A stretch of 64,000 nucleotides of DNA from Symsagittifera roscoffensis (GCF_963678635.1 NC_087067.1:46858001-46922000); one strand, 5' to 3'; shown: positions 41,464-53,765, numbered from the stretch's first letter. Numbers and translations: made by a program. Notes: generated by a model from the sequence alone, not told the origin.

Positions 41464-41640
41464 ATGAAAAAGCTTTTGAGAATTTTAGCTTGTTCTTACA
41501 TGTTGTTTTTCAAATTCCCAAAAAATATTTTGGAGCCAGTAGACTCTGCTACACAAATGCAAAGTCAATTAGCAAAACAAGCGGTTCTTTTAAAGTTTTT
41601 TTATTTCAATGTTTTTAATGCTTTGAACGGCAGTTTCTGA
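41464..41640 (+). CDS. possible small ORF or terminal exon, 58 codons
   Basis: ATG to TGA open frame with a hydrophobic, signal-like start (MKKLLRILACSYMLFF) and a plausible C-terminus (SATQMQSQLAKQAVLL). An overlapping frame (41334-41618) is also open. No family recognised. It lies just beyond the young element and might belong to the same host gene as the fragments at 21261-22360. Confidence 0.2.
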   Translation: MKKLLRILACSYMLFFKFPKNILEPVDSATQMQSQLAKQAVLLKFFYFNVFNALNGSF

Positions 41641-42767
41641 AAACGTATCAAGCAAAACCGCAATAATTTTTGAAAAAATGAGAAAAAAACTAATGAATGT
41701 ATATTTATAATTTATAAATTCACTATCTTTGAATAAACTGAATAAGTTTCAATGAATTTTCAAATAAATTTTCTTGGCAACAGTCATGTCATCTGTAGCT
41801 ACATTTTTCCTTGTTTCTTATAATTTTACCTGTTCAAAAATTTGTTCTATAAAATCAATCCAGTAATAGGTAGAATTGAGTGGCAGCATATAATAACCTT
41901 CTTGGCCTGGTTTCGGACTCAAAACACTATTTAAAAATTGTCTCAGGGTCGCGAAAAAAAGTTCTGAATTTTAGTCCTGCAGACTAATTTACCTTCAGCT
42001 AGATCAGAATGAAGGACTAGGATATCTAATGGCATTTGAGATATCAGCACAGTTTCAATTAAGCAGACCAAACCAAGAAAAAAAAAGAAGTTTATTGATG
42101 ATTTTTTTCAAACTTGATTAATTTAAGACAAAAATGAGTAAGGTAAATACGTTGCTTTTCCTCTTACAGAAATTACATGGAATGAGTTGAAAAATATATT
42201 TATTCGAAAATGATTTGTTTTTAAACAACTAAACAACTTTTGATAGATTGTCAGAAACTGAGATTAAATTTCAGCTCTTTAAGGTTTCAGAGCCGCAAGA
42301 AATCATTTTATCATAAAGCAAGTGGTTGATAAGATAAATTTTTTTATCAGATTGGGCCTTCGGTGTTTTTGATTTAAGGTGCAACTTTTCATCAATTTTT
42401 CTTGTCCAAAGAATATGACAGTCATTTGAGAAAATTAAGGTCTAAACTATCAGTTTTATTCGTTTCATTATTCGCTCTATCAACTCAAATTAAACCTTAC
42501 TTCTAGCGATTATTACCTTACTTAAGCCAAATTTAACTAAATTTTTAATGGTACGTTTATGCTACGCAAAAAAAACTAGCCACAGGATCACACATAAATT
42601 TTTTGTTCCAACTTGAAACAAGCTCCAGAGTGTTGGTGCTGAATATTTGAATATTTTAAATGACCACATTTGAGCGGAGTTTCTCAGGTCATCTGAAACG
42701 TATATACAACATGATTTTAAAATCATAAAATGTTTCCTTTCTGATCGTTATTCGCAAAAATAACAAG
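41641..42767. other. intergenic, nothing recognised
   Basis: AT-rich DNA without a supported gene or a repeat known from elsewhere in the window. Confidence 0.4.
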
Positions 42768-43265
42768 ACTGCTCGTATCAGGGCGAAACCCTGAAAGTTC
42801 CGACTACCTTTTAACGTTTATGGAGCATTAATAACATAAACAACATAAAAAAATTAAATGAAACAAAATAAAATGAAAACCTTTTTTTTCTAAAATTTGA
42901 AAATTTTTCTATGAAAATCATCCCCCCACACGCCATATAAAATACAAAACAAAAGATTTTGCTCCTTGTAACAAATCAATTATGACAAAGAAGCGTCTTT
43001 CAACCAATCGCGCGTTAATTGTCCCAAATTGGTCAAAATGGCCAAAATGGCAATCTTTAAACCCTTATAACTTTACAAAAAATGATCACAGGTAAAATAT
43101 AATTTCAAATTTAAGCTCAGGACAACAATACCTTTTGAATGATATAAAAACATTCCTTCAAAAATGGCTAGTTAAAAAGTCAAAATTTGTCTGAAGAAAA
43201 AAACCCACCCCGAGCACAAATATTCCGTTACTTTTGTATCGAAAGTCGGAACAAAAAAAGTTTAA
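42768..43265 (+). repeat. AT-rich hairpin repeat family copy
   Basis: It starts GACTGCTCGTATCAGGG, with a hairpin (here CAGGGCGAAACCCTG, one mismatch), and runs through the CATCCCCCCACACGCCATAT, TTAATTGTCCCAAATTGG, AGCTCAGGACAACAA and GAGCACAAATATTCCG blocks. This copy lacks the GATTAAATCTCCGCTTACGCG segment. It marks the left edge of unit 1. Confidence 0.85.
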
Positions 43266-44362
43266 AGGTTGCCAATTTACCAGTTTGGACAATTCGGGCA
43301 AAAACATTTAACGAACGATACAATTTGTCCTTCTACAGCAAAAGCGGCTAATTAAATCATTGCATAAAGTATTGCAGTAAGCAAATTGCTCTTAATAGTA
43401 TATTAACAGCCGGAAAAATATCCCTTTGTTCTTTACAGCGTATGGGGTGATGAAACGTAAGAAAATGAAATCAAAATCATTTTTTCGTTCGTATTTCTTG
43501 TTCGACAAAATTATTCATTTTACATTAAGGGTTAATCTGAACTTTCCGGGCTTCACTCTGATATGAGCAGTCTCATTCGTTTGTTGTTGTTTCCAGTTTG
43601 ACTTTTCTTCTATTCGCAAATGTAATGGGTTAAGATCATTTTGTGCTACTTACACAGCTACTGGTTTCCTACGCTAAATTTTTAAAAATCTTACAAGTAA
43701 GTGAAACTAAGGCAATTTGGGAGTCAAGCGGAAAATAGCGCTCCTTTTAGGCCTAAATTTTCTGTCTTTTGAATGAGTTTTGTGAAAAAAGAAGGTAAAG
43801 GTGAACTATTTTCCTGGAAAGGTTACATGAATTTTTTACCCGAGGAAAAAATCGATTAACAGTTTTCTTTTTAATAGATTTGCTTTGTTTTTGAAAGAGC
43901 TCATATTACAATTTTTGGCAAAAAAAATTACAACCTTTCCCGGGTCGCCCACCATAGAAGATGAAACGAATGACAAACAAAACTCTGTTTTAAACAAACC
44001 GTGTCCGATTACCACAAGATATTTTAAAATTTGGATTTTTTCAATAGTAATTCAATTAAAAAACTTAAAACATTATTTCCATTGAAGAAAAAATTTATAT
44101 GGTGGTGTTGATAATCTTTCATGTTTCTGAAATGCTTGTTTTGTTTTAGACAGTTTTATGAAAGTTATTCAGCCATCACCAGCTATGTTTTCCGGCGTCA
44201 TCGGGTAAATTTTTCTACATCGGATAATAATGTGCTTTGCTTGGGAACCAAAATTTTGCTCTGAACGGCGGAAAAAAATTTTTACAACCAACGTCTTTGA
44301 GGTCGCTTAGAGCACTTTTTGGATGCCCAGGAGAATATTGAATTTATTTGATTATTCAGTTT

Positions 44363-44724
44363 GTATGTCGCGCCAAATATGGTTCTTTGTTAATCATATA
44401 TATGTAGCGTCATATATGTTTCCATGGTATCCATACGTCGCGCCATGCATGGTAGCATAGTAACCATACGTCGCGCCATGCATGATACCATAGTAATCAT
44501 ACATTGCAAGCTTCCATGGTGACATATAAATTATCAGCAGTATAAATTATAAATTATCAACCCTAGTAAAAGTATCAATATTGTCTAATTTGAAGTCCTC
44601 CATACTTTAAAAAATGTGGAATCATACGTCGCGTCATGCATGGAAAATGTGTTATTTTTTAACATAAAAATACGTCGGCAATTTTTAATGGCTTCCATGA
44701 AACCATGCATGGTGCGACGTATGG
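44363..44724. repeat. cluster of short palindrome-containing repeats, unit 1
   Basis: Copies of CGTCGCGCCATGCATGG or near variants lie at 44363, 44431-44452, 44464-44484 and 44622-44643, and an inverted copy at 44702-44724. CCATGCATGG is itself a palindrome. Spacing is irregular, and there is no spacer structure of a CRISPR type. Confidence 0.8.
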
Positions 44725-44849
44725 TTGCACATTTTGGTCAACCCGTGTTGTTTTGGAACGTACGTTTTCTTCAATGGATGAAATTAACGCATGTTTTCTT
44801 CAGCTTTTTGCAAGTTGAAAAAAAAAACTTTGTTTTGAGCTTAAACTTG

Positions 44850-45350
44850 AACAAGACTGCTCGTATCAGGGCAAAGCCCTGAATGTTTGGACTGCCTTTT
44901 AAGATTTATGGAGCTACATAAAAATCACTAACACATTGAATGTAATAAAATAAAATGAAAAATTACTTTTTCTAAAATTTGAAAAAATTTTCAATGAAAA
45001 TCATCCGCCCACACGCCATATAAAGTGCAAAAGAATATACTAGGCTCCCTGTAACAAATCAATTATGTCAAATAAGCTTACTTCAACCAATTTGGAACGA
45101 TTTCTAAGACGGATTAAATCTCCGCTTAGGCGTTAATAGCGCGAAATATATAGCGCTTCAATTGTCCCAAATTGGCCAAAATGGCAATCTTTGAACCCCC
45201 ATAACTTTACGAAAAATTTAAGCTCAGGACAACAATAGCTTTCGAATGATATAAAAAAAGTTCGTCGAAAATGGCTAGTTAAAAAGTCGAAATTTGTCTG
45301 AAGAAAAAAAACCCAAACCGAGTACAAATATTCCGTTACTTTCGTAGTGA
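44850..45350 (+). repeat. AT-rich hairpin repeat family copy
   Basis: Complete copy with hairpin TCAGGGCAAAGCCCTGA at 44866-44882 and the usual order of blocks, ending near ATTCCGTTACTTTCG. A partial inverted copy follows at 45395-45560, so the pair can fold back. Confidence 0.85.
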
Positions 45351-45394
45351 CTGGCTTTGTAATGTTATGGTGGTTTAAATATTGTCTATTTTGA

Positions 45395-45560
45395 GATAAT
45401 TAACGCGCGATAAATTTCGTGCTGATAACATGTAAGCGGAGTTTAAATCCGTCTAAGAAACCATTCGAAATTGAATTGAGGCATGCTAATTGGTCTATTT
45501 AATAATTGTACCGAATTTCGAAAGAAGTGAGAATTATATATGCTCGGGGTGTTTTTTTTT
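45395..45560 (-). repeat. inverted partial copy of the AT-rich repeat
   Basis: ATTAACGCGCGATAAATTTCG and AAGCGGAGTTTAAATCCGTC are the reverse complement of the GACGGATTAAATCTCCGCTT...GCGCG part of the neighbouring copy. Confidence 0.8.
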
Positions 45561-46952
45561 AATTTACCAAAAAAAAGCTCATTTTCAGTTTCCCCTACCT
45601 TTGAAATTTATTTTAAAAAACTAGTTTAGGCAAACCGTTAACTGTGAACAGGTTTGTACTTGATACCTTACATCAGAATATTACGAATAAATTTGAAAAG
45701 TGGGGTAAAATGGAAAAGAGCCATCAAAAACTATTCGAGACCATTGTACGGGCAGTGAAAACATTCATTATTTTTCCCTGATGCAAGCAGTCTTGTTTGC
45801 TATATGCGAAAAATGTCACCTTGTGCGTTTCATAGCATTTTAGGGTTGGCTTTCAAAAAGTTTTTTTTCAAAAAGTTTTTGAAAAATTCTAAATATTAAA
45901 AAAAAGTTTCTGAGAAAAGATGAAAGATTTGAGCACAGACAAACATTTTTGCAGACAAACATTAACTTTTACTTGCGTATTTTACAAAAACTTTTATACC
46001 ATTATAGATTTTGACGTCTTGAGTTCAAATAAAAACTATTTTATCTCTGCTTATTTTCATAGAAATATGGGTGTTCAAAATTGCAATAAGGTGACTTTGG
46101 GGCAATTAACGCCGACATATTTTGTCTAATAATGCGTAAATGCGGAAATTGGAACGGAAATATGGAAAAGCGGAAATTGGACGATTTATAGAGAAATATA
46201 AATTTTTTGGAAATCTTCGATGAAATTTTACATCCTACAGAGTTAAAGCATGCAGAGTTACAGCATGCAAATAAAAAAACGACTGATCTGTTTATGCTTT
46301 ATAAAATTGTTCTACTACAATTTTCAAAATATCCCACAGAAATTTTTCAAAATATCCCGCGGAAATTTTTCAAAATACAGTTTACCCAAAATATCATTTA
46401 AAACAGCCCAACGTTGCCAGGCATAAGAGAAAAAAATTAGGTCAAAATGTTATTAATTAAAGCCAGCCGGTGAACAAAATTTGCAACATTAGCAAAGGTA
46501 CTCTTACGATAATCTTACGCTAATTTCGTTATATGATTGATTTTTATCCATTTTTGTCACTGCGGGATGCAAGTAGCGCAGAGCGTTCCGAGCTCTACGA
46601 TTTGAATATTCCAAAATTAAGGAAAAACATAAAAATCAAAAAATTGTCATTTTGTTTATCCAGGCTGTCTTTGAGTTAATCGAAAAAACCAACCTAACGC
46701 GATAGCTGTCCCACCCCTGTTGAGATTTGGGTCGGAAAAATTTCAAAATTCTCGTTTGCAATAACATTGCGGAACAGTTTCAAAAAAACTAATCCATGCT
46801 CAGAAACCTTCAAAAGCACAAGAAAAATTTGAATTTGATTGTCACAATTCCTCGTACGATATGAAATGATCAAGAAAGTGACAAAGAAAAAATCGAAACA
46901 AAAAATTAGGCGAATAATTTGCTAAAATTCTGTCAGGTTCAATTTCTAATCC
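45561..46952. other. intergenic, 3' of LRRC23 copy 1
   Basis: AT-rich, with no supported gene. It contains a short tandem repeat of about 22 bp, three copies, at 46318-46380 (TTTTTCAAAATATCCC in each full unit). The reported short frames show no family features. Confidence 0.5.
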
Positions 46953-49900
46953 TCAAGAGTAGTCCATGTCGTCTTCTAGGTCGAAGTCATTGCCCTCCTC
47001 GTTCGATCCCTCCTCTCCCCCCATCCCGTCTTCGTCCATGAGGAGGGGGTCCATTCCGTCCTGCTCATCTCCTGCCCCGCCTGGGTTTTCCTCCGCCCTC
47101 CTCTGCTCCGAGATCTCTTCGGCCTATAATTCAAAAGTTGAAAACATTTTCTTAGACATTGGAAATGGCTGAATTGAAGACTATATCACATTAAAGGCAG
47201 GAGCGGCGCGGGGGGGGGGGGGGGGTGGGGGACTTTCATAAAAATTTTGTTGGCCTGATTTTTTGGTTTGAGCGAATTGATTTACAGCGCTCTCCCAAAT
47301 ATAAAGTCGTATTTTGGGAAAACGTTCTGCGCCAGAGTCGATTTGCGGGAACAAGCAGAAGCGACGTTTTTAGGCGCTTTTCTGAAGTTGTAATCAAAAC
47401 GCTATCCACTGAAAACCAGTTTATATTTTAATTATAAGCACATTGTTCCCTTCTCGAAAACAAATTTTTGTTAGTATTAATTATCAAATAATCGTCTGGG
47501 ATGCGGCCTATAGGAGATAGTAGAAGAGTTAGCTAGAAAAGTTAATGGAGGAAAAACCGACATTTCAATTGAACCGACACGTCATTTCAACAGACATCCA
47601 ATATGAGTAGATATTTGATATGAATCGATATGTCATCTGCACAGAATTTTGATTTAAGCTGAGACATGAAACGACATCTCATATGAATTGAAGACTTGTC
47701 GATTGAGCCGACGTGTCAAATCAGCCGTGATGACATATTTGAACCGAAAAGCATATAACATTGAGATACATTGACTGACCTCGACCCTCTCTTCCTCCGT
47801 GTACTCGTCCTTGTCCAGCCGCTCGATTCTCTTCCGAAGTGCAATCAGCACCTCCACTCGATAGTCGTCCTCGTCACTGATCGGACACTCCGACATCACC
47901 ACACAACGCAACATCGGCAACATCTAAACGCCACAAGCAGCACTCATCATATCAATTGACGAACAATATTAAACTGTGATTTTAGAAACTATTATGAAAT
48001 ATGAACCGTAAACATCACACCTGTTAAATTTGTACTTTAAGTATCTTGCAAGCTCAGATGAAAGTTTGAAACTGATAGAAAAATATGAAACCGCAGAACT
48101 TTTTTTATTGAAAAAAATAAATTAACCCTTGCCAAATTACACCGGAGAAAGTGAAGAGAAAAAATTAGTACGAAACCTTGAGTTTTTGCAGCTCCTTTTT
48201 GTTTGTGATGTGATTGCTCCTCAAGTTCAAGTACTGCAGTGCCTTGTTGTTCTCATTGAAGCCGTCCAGGTGTTCGATGTGGTTGTCCCTGAGATGCAGC
48301 TGCTGCAGATTGCTCAGTTTGTCCACGTCCTCCAGGTACTTGATCACGTTTTGGGCCAAGTAGAGGTTCTTCAGAGTGGGGATGACTAAACCCTAACAAA
48401 AAATTGGTGGTATACAAACCAGCTCAAGTATAAAACAGCCGAAGTATCAACCAGTCGAAAATACAAAAGTATTATATAATAGTTATGTAACAATTATGTA
48501 AAAGTTACGTAAGCATGCAAGTTTCATTGATGTGACATGACTTAACCTTTCGGCTGGATCATATACTCCGCGCATTTTAGGTTGGTTTATACTTCGGCTG
48601 GTTTATTTGCTCTCAGATATTTAGTTGCGGTTTCATTACCCTGATTTTTTTTTCAGATTTGCGAGGAGGTATTTCCAAAACAAGTCATGACACACTTTTT
48701 TGGTTGACCAAATTAGCTTTCTGAGCTTTGTTAACTATAATTTGCCAAAAAACATACAAGGTGCCGATCACACTCCTAAATCTGCCAACTGCTATAAAAA
48801 CAGAAGAGCGATTGATTGAATCACGATCTTAAATTTTATAGGTATTTCACTCATGTTTCCACAAAACAGTTCGTGACAAAAATGTTCAAAACAGCCAAGG
48901 CGCCTGAAAACGGGCTGCATAGTTCCACGGCGTTCTCGCAATGAGATTTCGTTTGGTTGTAAATGTAGTAACTTCGACAATGAATGGAATCTAATTTGCA
49001 CACAATTTATTGTTGTTATATTAATAAATGCCCAAAAAAAAACAATCCAAAAACAAATCATATTGTTTCAAGCTGATTTGTGTCTGGGGATGTTTTGTTT
49101 AGGTTGTTTAGTATAAGACTGTTTTGTACATAGACAAAAGACCTTATCACAATTTAAGTTTGTTTGAAGGCTTCTGTGCTGTGAAATCGGTTGATGGACT
49201 TGCCTTGGTGCTCCGCAGTTGGTTGCTTCTCAGCTCCAAAGTGTGCAGCATTGTCATGTTGAGAGCGGTAAAGGAAGTGAGTGAGTTGATCTTATTGTAT
49301 GACAGGTGAAGTAATTCCAGAAGGGGGTGATCCACGCCTGAAACATCATTTTGATCCAAAACGGCAACCAGCGTTGATAACGACTACGCTTTTTATAAAT
49401 CAGCAAACTACACCTGCAGAAGCGACGAGAGCGGTTGGTAACTTGTATAAGGAGGTTGGAGACCAGGTCGAGGTCCCAGACTCAGGTCCAGTCTTTGTGG
49501 GTCGCGCCGCATCCGGATTCACATACAAATTGCAGGTTCGCGCCGAGTCTGAGTCTGGACATTAGTCGCGCCGTGGGTCGTGAAAGTGTGAACATACCAA
49601 AATTTGGTCGCGATAGTCTGAACATACGTCGCGAAAATCTGGACACACTTTTTCCAGACTTTCGCGACTCATGTCCTGAGTTTTCTGACCTTATGTTCAG
49701 ACTTTCCAGACTCAAACTCTCGGTGCGACTATAGAGTTTGTATCGCGATCCGGATGTGGCTCAACCCAAGGCGAAACTTTATGTCAAGATTTTCCTCGCG
49801 ACCGAGGTGGCTATGGCGCGACTTTCGCTTTCGCGACAAGGGCGGAGACGGCGCAATTTTCCAGACCAAGGCGGAGACCAGCAATGTCAAAGAGTTTTTG

Positions 49901-50967
49901 AAGAATAATCATTTTTGGAAAAGTCATGTTTTTTTTTTTAAAATTGCAAGACACTGGTACAACCTCTGATGAAGATATTCGTTCCTTAAGCGCCTATAGA
50001 AAACATTAAGGACTGTTATGAGCAAAAGTTATTTCTGAACTGTTTTCTGACCAAACGACTGAGCGCATCGCTTTAAAAAATATAATCAAAACGATTGAAA
50101 TAAGGCGCACAAATTTGTCAATTATATTTAAATGAACTTGGAAAAATTGTAACCACAAATTTATTACGTAACTGGCACATACCCTCAGCGGCGACAATTT
50201 TATTCTTGGAGAAATTGGCCGACTGCAGATAGGGCAACTGGGCGAGGGCGGGCGATGTCAGAAGGTTCCGATCACTCTTCAAAGTGAGCATGTGAGTCAA
50301 ACAGTTGAGCGGGGAGATGTCTTTGATACTGTTGCTCGAAATGTCAATGTAGCGTAAATGTACAAATGTAGACAACATCGTTATATTTGTCAACTCCTGA
50401 AACATTTTCGGAATATAACTCACTCGACCAGATCGATTCTCTGAGTGGTCATAATCTATTTAATGATTTTACACTTTTCAAGACTTACTGGTAATCATTT
50501 CTCAAGAATAATTGGTGTGTTGGCTTTAAAAGAATATGTTGTCTTTAAAGAACAAAAGGTTTTTGAATTTAGTCATTATTTGGGGGCAAATGCTATTGCC
50601 ATTTGAGTCTGACCTGTGAAAATCAGTTCCAGTCGATTTCAATTTCAGCCCAGTCAATTTCAGGCTTGATTCAGTATAGTTCGATTCAGTATAATGTCGC
50701 TGTAAATCGCTTCGGATTTTAAATTTATAGCTTCGTAGAAGAAAAAGTGCATCCGAAAGTAAGGCCTCGTTTTAAGTGGTCGTAATAAAAAAGTTTTAAG
50801 TTTATTTACCTAATGTAATAAACGTTTTTCCTAACCTTGTCATGGACGTCTAGTCTGACGTATGCGTGTGCGAGGCCAGTGCCCACTTTGCAGAGGAGAG
50901 AGATGCTCTGGCTGATGACCTCCAGAGTGAGGGGCTTCGTCAGGGTCTTGTCCTCCTCCAGCTGTTC
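46953..50967 (-). CDS. leucine-rich repeat-containing protein 23, copy 1 (N-terminal exon not found)
   Basis: Exons in transcription order are 50836-50967, 50183-50396, 49204-49337, 48177-48392, 47780-47923 and 46953-47123 (TGA at 46953). They splice in frame to 336 residues. All acceptors are AG; donors are GTTAGG, GTATGT, GCAAGT (GC type), GTTTCG and GTCAGT. LRR motifs run in order: LRYIDISSNSI, LLHLSYNKI, LHTLELRSNQL, LKNLYLAQNVI, LQQLHLRDNHI, LQYLNLRSNHI. The C-terminal cap ERLDKDEYTEEERVEAEEI and the upstream ISLLCKVGTGLAHAYVRL are LRRC23 signatures, followed by an acidic tail (DDMDYS end). LRRC23 is a radial-spoke component of motile cilia and sperm flagella. The first exon shown starts at a splice acceptor, so a short N-terminal exon is missing; none was seen up to the next copy. 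Identification is strong; whether this copy has a promoter is unknown. Confidence 0.93.
47210..47225. repeat. poly-G tract (16 G), LRRC23 intron
   Basis: The run is 16 G here and 14 G in unit 2 (57715-57728). This accounts for the change of alignment offset from 10,505 to 10,503. Confidence 0.9.
49460..49880. repeat. GC-rich foldback sequence in an LRRC23 intron, unit 1
   Basis: A CpG-rich island in an AT-rich intron, with many inverted motifs: GCATCCGGAT near 49508 against ATCCGGATGTGG near 49749, TCTGAACATA near 49617 against TATGTTCAGA near 49693, and repeated TCGCGCC and TCGCGA. Probably a small non-autonomous element inserted before the duplication, since unit 2 has it too. Short frames inside it are not genes. 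Confidence 0.65.
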
Positions 50968-51185
50968 CTGACAAGGGACATCATCATATTTTCAAACAAC
51001 CAAAAGTACAGCAATCAGACATTATTTGACTTTTTCAAATTACTTCAAAACTCTATTTTCATTTTGAAAAAATAACATTTCTACTTAACAAGCATGCTCA
51101 ATACTTCAAGCCTGTCTGATAATTTACAAATTATCAGGTTTTGAAGTTAAAAAAACAATTTAATTCATTGTATATAACAGACAAC

Positions 51186-51690
51186 AAGACTGCTCGTATC
51201 AAGCCCTGAATGTTCCAACTACCTTTTAAGGTCCTTAGAGTAGTGTTCACTTATCAAAAAATGATAAATTTTCAACAAAAAAATCTATATCTATTTAATT
51301 TATTTTCTTCGATTTTTTTGTGGAAATCATCCCCCACACACTATGTAAAGAACAAAGTATATAGCAAAGTATCAAATAGATGAGATAGCATGCCTCAGCT
51401 CAAGCTCGAAAGATCAATAAGAGGAATTAAATATTCGCTAACGCGTTAACTACAAAAATATATCGCGCGTTAATTATCCAAAATTGGCCAAACTGGCAAT
51501 CTTTAAAACCCGATAAATTTACATAAAATGATCACATGTAAAACATATTTTAAATCTGAGCTCAGTACACCAATATCTTTTGACTGATATAAAAAATTAC
51601 GTAAAGATGGCTAGTTAAAAAGTCTAATTTTGTCTGGAGAAAAAAATCACCCCCAGCACAAATATTCCCTCATTTTTTTACAGAATTTCT
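51186..51690 (+). repeat. AT-rich hairpin repeat family copy (diverged)
   Basis: ACTGCTCGTATCAAGCCCTGA (hairpin shortened), CATCCCCCACACACTATG, GCTAACGCGTTAACTAC and CCCCCAGCACAAATATTCCC mark a diverged copy upstream of the LRRC23 exons. Confidence 0.75.
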
Positions 51691-51692
51691 GA

Positions 51693-52015
51693 TAAACAAG
51701 ACTGCTCGTATATCGGGGCGAAACACTGAAATCTCCGACAAAATTTCAAGGCCAAAGAGAAATCTTGTAGCAGAAACTTTGTTTCATTTTTTTTTATTTT
51801 ACTTCTTTTTTATTTTACTTCTACAATAACTACATAGGGATGTATTTAGCTTCTCGTATTCTAATGATAAGACATAATAACTTGCAACAAATCAAATTGG
51901 AGCAAAATATTGCGCGTTAATTATCCTAAATTAGCCAAATTAGCAATTTCTAAACCCATAATTTTACAAGAAAAAAAGATTTCTCCTAACAATTTTTCAG
52001 CCAATTTTCTAAATA
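51693..52015 (+). repeat. AT-rich hairpin repeat family copy (partial)
   Basis: A second copy directly follows: GACTGCTCGTATATCGGGG, AACAAATCAAATTGG, TTGCGCGTTAATTATCC and TTAGCCAAATTAGCAA. Confidence 0.65.
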
Positions 52016-53221
52016 TGAAAAGTCTCGCCACGTAATGAACACGCACGGCGCCTAATTATCTTTTTCTCAACTTGAAACTAGAGACACTATTGTTTATTGA
52101 AAACATTGCACAAAGCAGCAATTCTATAGAAAGACCATGGTTCTGTACAGAATCAAAGCATGAATTGAGAATGAATGGAGTTTAAATCTTCCGTGCAGAA
52201 AAAACCGTTTATTAATAACAGTTTCCAGGAAAGTCACGAAATGTTGGTGCTAGGGTAACTTTATTTTTCCAGACAAAAATCGATTTTTAACTAATAGTTT
52301 TTGATGGAGTTTGTTTTAGCTGTCTTGAGCTCTAATTAAAAAAAATCATTTTTGAGCATTTGTCGTAAATTTATAGGGTTTTGAAATTTTGACGCACAAT
52401 CTATTGCATTCTCATGGTATGCGTACGCGGCGGATTAAATCGTTCCAAAATGAATTGAGGCTGACAAGAGTGCTCGTATATCAGGGAAAAAACCTTAATA
52501 ATCCGAATTCCCCTTAAATGATATCTATTAATTGTTGCCCAGGTGATCAAAACAATCTCAAACTTAATTGCGTTAAGAACCACTTGCTAAGCGTTACGCA
52601 TGCAATTAGGCCGATCCCCGTAAAAATAATGTTAAAACACAAAAACTTGGGCAATAACATACATCAAGAGTGAAAATTTGAGTTTGAGGTTTGATAAAAT
52701 AGTCTTGTTGATCAAAAGGCACAAATTTATTACAGCAACTCAGTTCAATTTGGAGCATTTTTGTAGAGCGGGATAATTGCCACGTATAAAGAACTCGCGT
52801 TACGCTTTCAGCGTCTCGCATAGAACTGTCAAGGCGGGCATGATTTTGTCCAGAACAAGTCCATTTTTTCTGCTTTTGATTTTAGGGATTCAATATCTTA
52901 AATGGGGTAATAAAAAGATGGTACAAACTTTTATTTCAAACTCGGAAAAAAACTTTTAAAAATAGTTGTATAAACTACCGCTGATATTGACTGAACAAAA
53001 ACACCCCAAGCATAATAATTCCTCACATTCTTTGAAAGTCGGAAGAAAAACTCGTTTGTAGACATTATGATTTATAACTAACATGCACGCTCAACATAAT
53101 TTTTTTCCCCTAGTTTTGATTCGTCAGGGGCACTACTCGTTGTGCTGCAGAACCCGTAGTTTTACACTTGATACCTTTTACATATCTGATTGTTATGTTT
53201 GTTTTATCAAATTCAAGTTCA
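52016..53221. other. repeat-derived spacer at the right end of unit 1
   Basis: Fragments of the same AT-rich family, partly inverted (GCGGCGGATTAAATCGTTCC near 52428; AGAGTGCTCGTATATCAGGG near 52467). No gene. The counterpart in unit 2 is 62516-63712, clearly more diverged than the unit core. Confidence 0.6.
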
Positions 53222-53765
53222 AACAAGACTGCTCGTATCAGGGGGAAGCCCTGAATGTTCCGACTGCCTTTTAAGGTTTATGGAGCAGCAGTAATAACAT
53301 TAAAAAAATTAAATGAAATAAAAAAAAAATAAATTTTTTTTTCTAAAATTTGAAATTTTTTATGAAAATCATCCCCTCACACGCCATTTTGAGTACAAAA
53401 AGATAGATTTCGTTCCTTTTAACAAATCAATTATGGCAAATAAGCTTCGTTCAACCAATTTGGAACGAGTTATAAGAAGGATTAAATCTCGGCTTACGCG
53501 TTAATAGCGCGAATTATATCGCGCGTTAATTGTCCCAAATTGGCCAAAATGGCAATCTTTAAACCCTTATAACTTTACAAAAAATGATCACAGGTGAAAT
53601 ATAATTTCAAATTTAAGCTCAGGACAACAATACCTTTTGAATGATATAAAAACATTCCTTCAAAAATGGCTAGTTAAAAAGTCAAAATTTGTCTGAAGAA
53701 AAAAACCCACCCCGAGCACAAATATTCCGTTACTTTTGTATCGAAAGTCGGAACAAAAAAAGTTT
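53222..53765 (+). repeat. AT-rich hairpin repeat family copy at the unit junction
   Basis: Full copy with TCAGGGGGAAGCCCTGA, ATCGCGCGTTAATTGTCC and TTTAAGCTCAGGACAAC. Its first 300 bp differ clearly from the copy at 42768, while its last part is nearly identical to it, so the duplication breakpoint or a conversion boundary lies inside it. Confidence 0.85.

Larger units (their letters stand above)
42768..53221. repeat. segmental tandem duplication, unit 1 (~10.5 kb)
   Basis: It aligns with 53222-63712 at an offset of 10,502-10,505 over the core, and about 10,481 near its right end. From about 43010 to about 51180 the two units differ at only a few positions; the outer parts differ much more. 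It contains LRRC23 copy 1. Both unit starts coincide with the hairpin end of the AT-rich repeat family. Confidence 0.95.

Noticed and set aside
42768-43265. Helitron assignment for the hairpin repeat
   Set aside because: A hairpin is present near one end, but no CTRR terminus follows it and no TC start could be fixed.
44363-44724. CRISPR-like array
   Set aside because: Eukaryotic context, irregular spacing, one inverted copy, repeats only about 20 bp.
48129-48389. 86-codon + strand frame (and similar at 47771, 49299, 58632, 59802)
   Set aside because: Antisense to LRRC23 exons or within the GC-rich foldback; no independent support.
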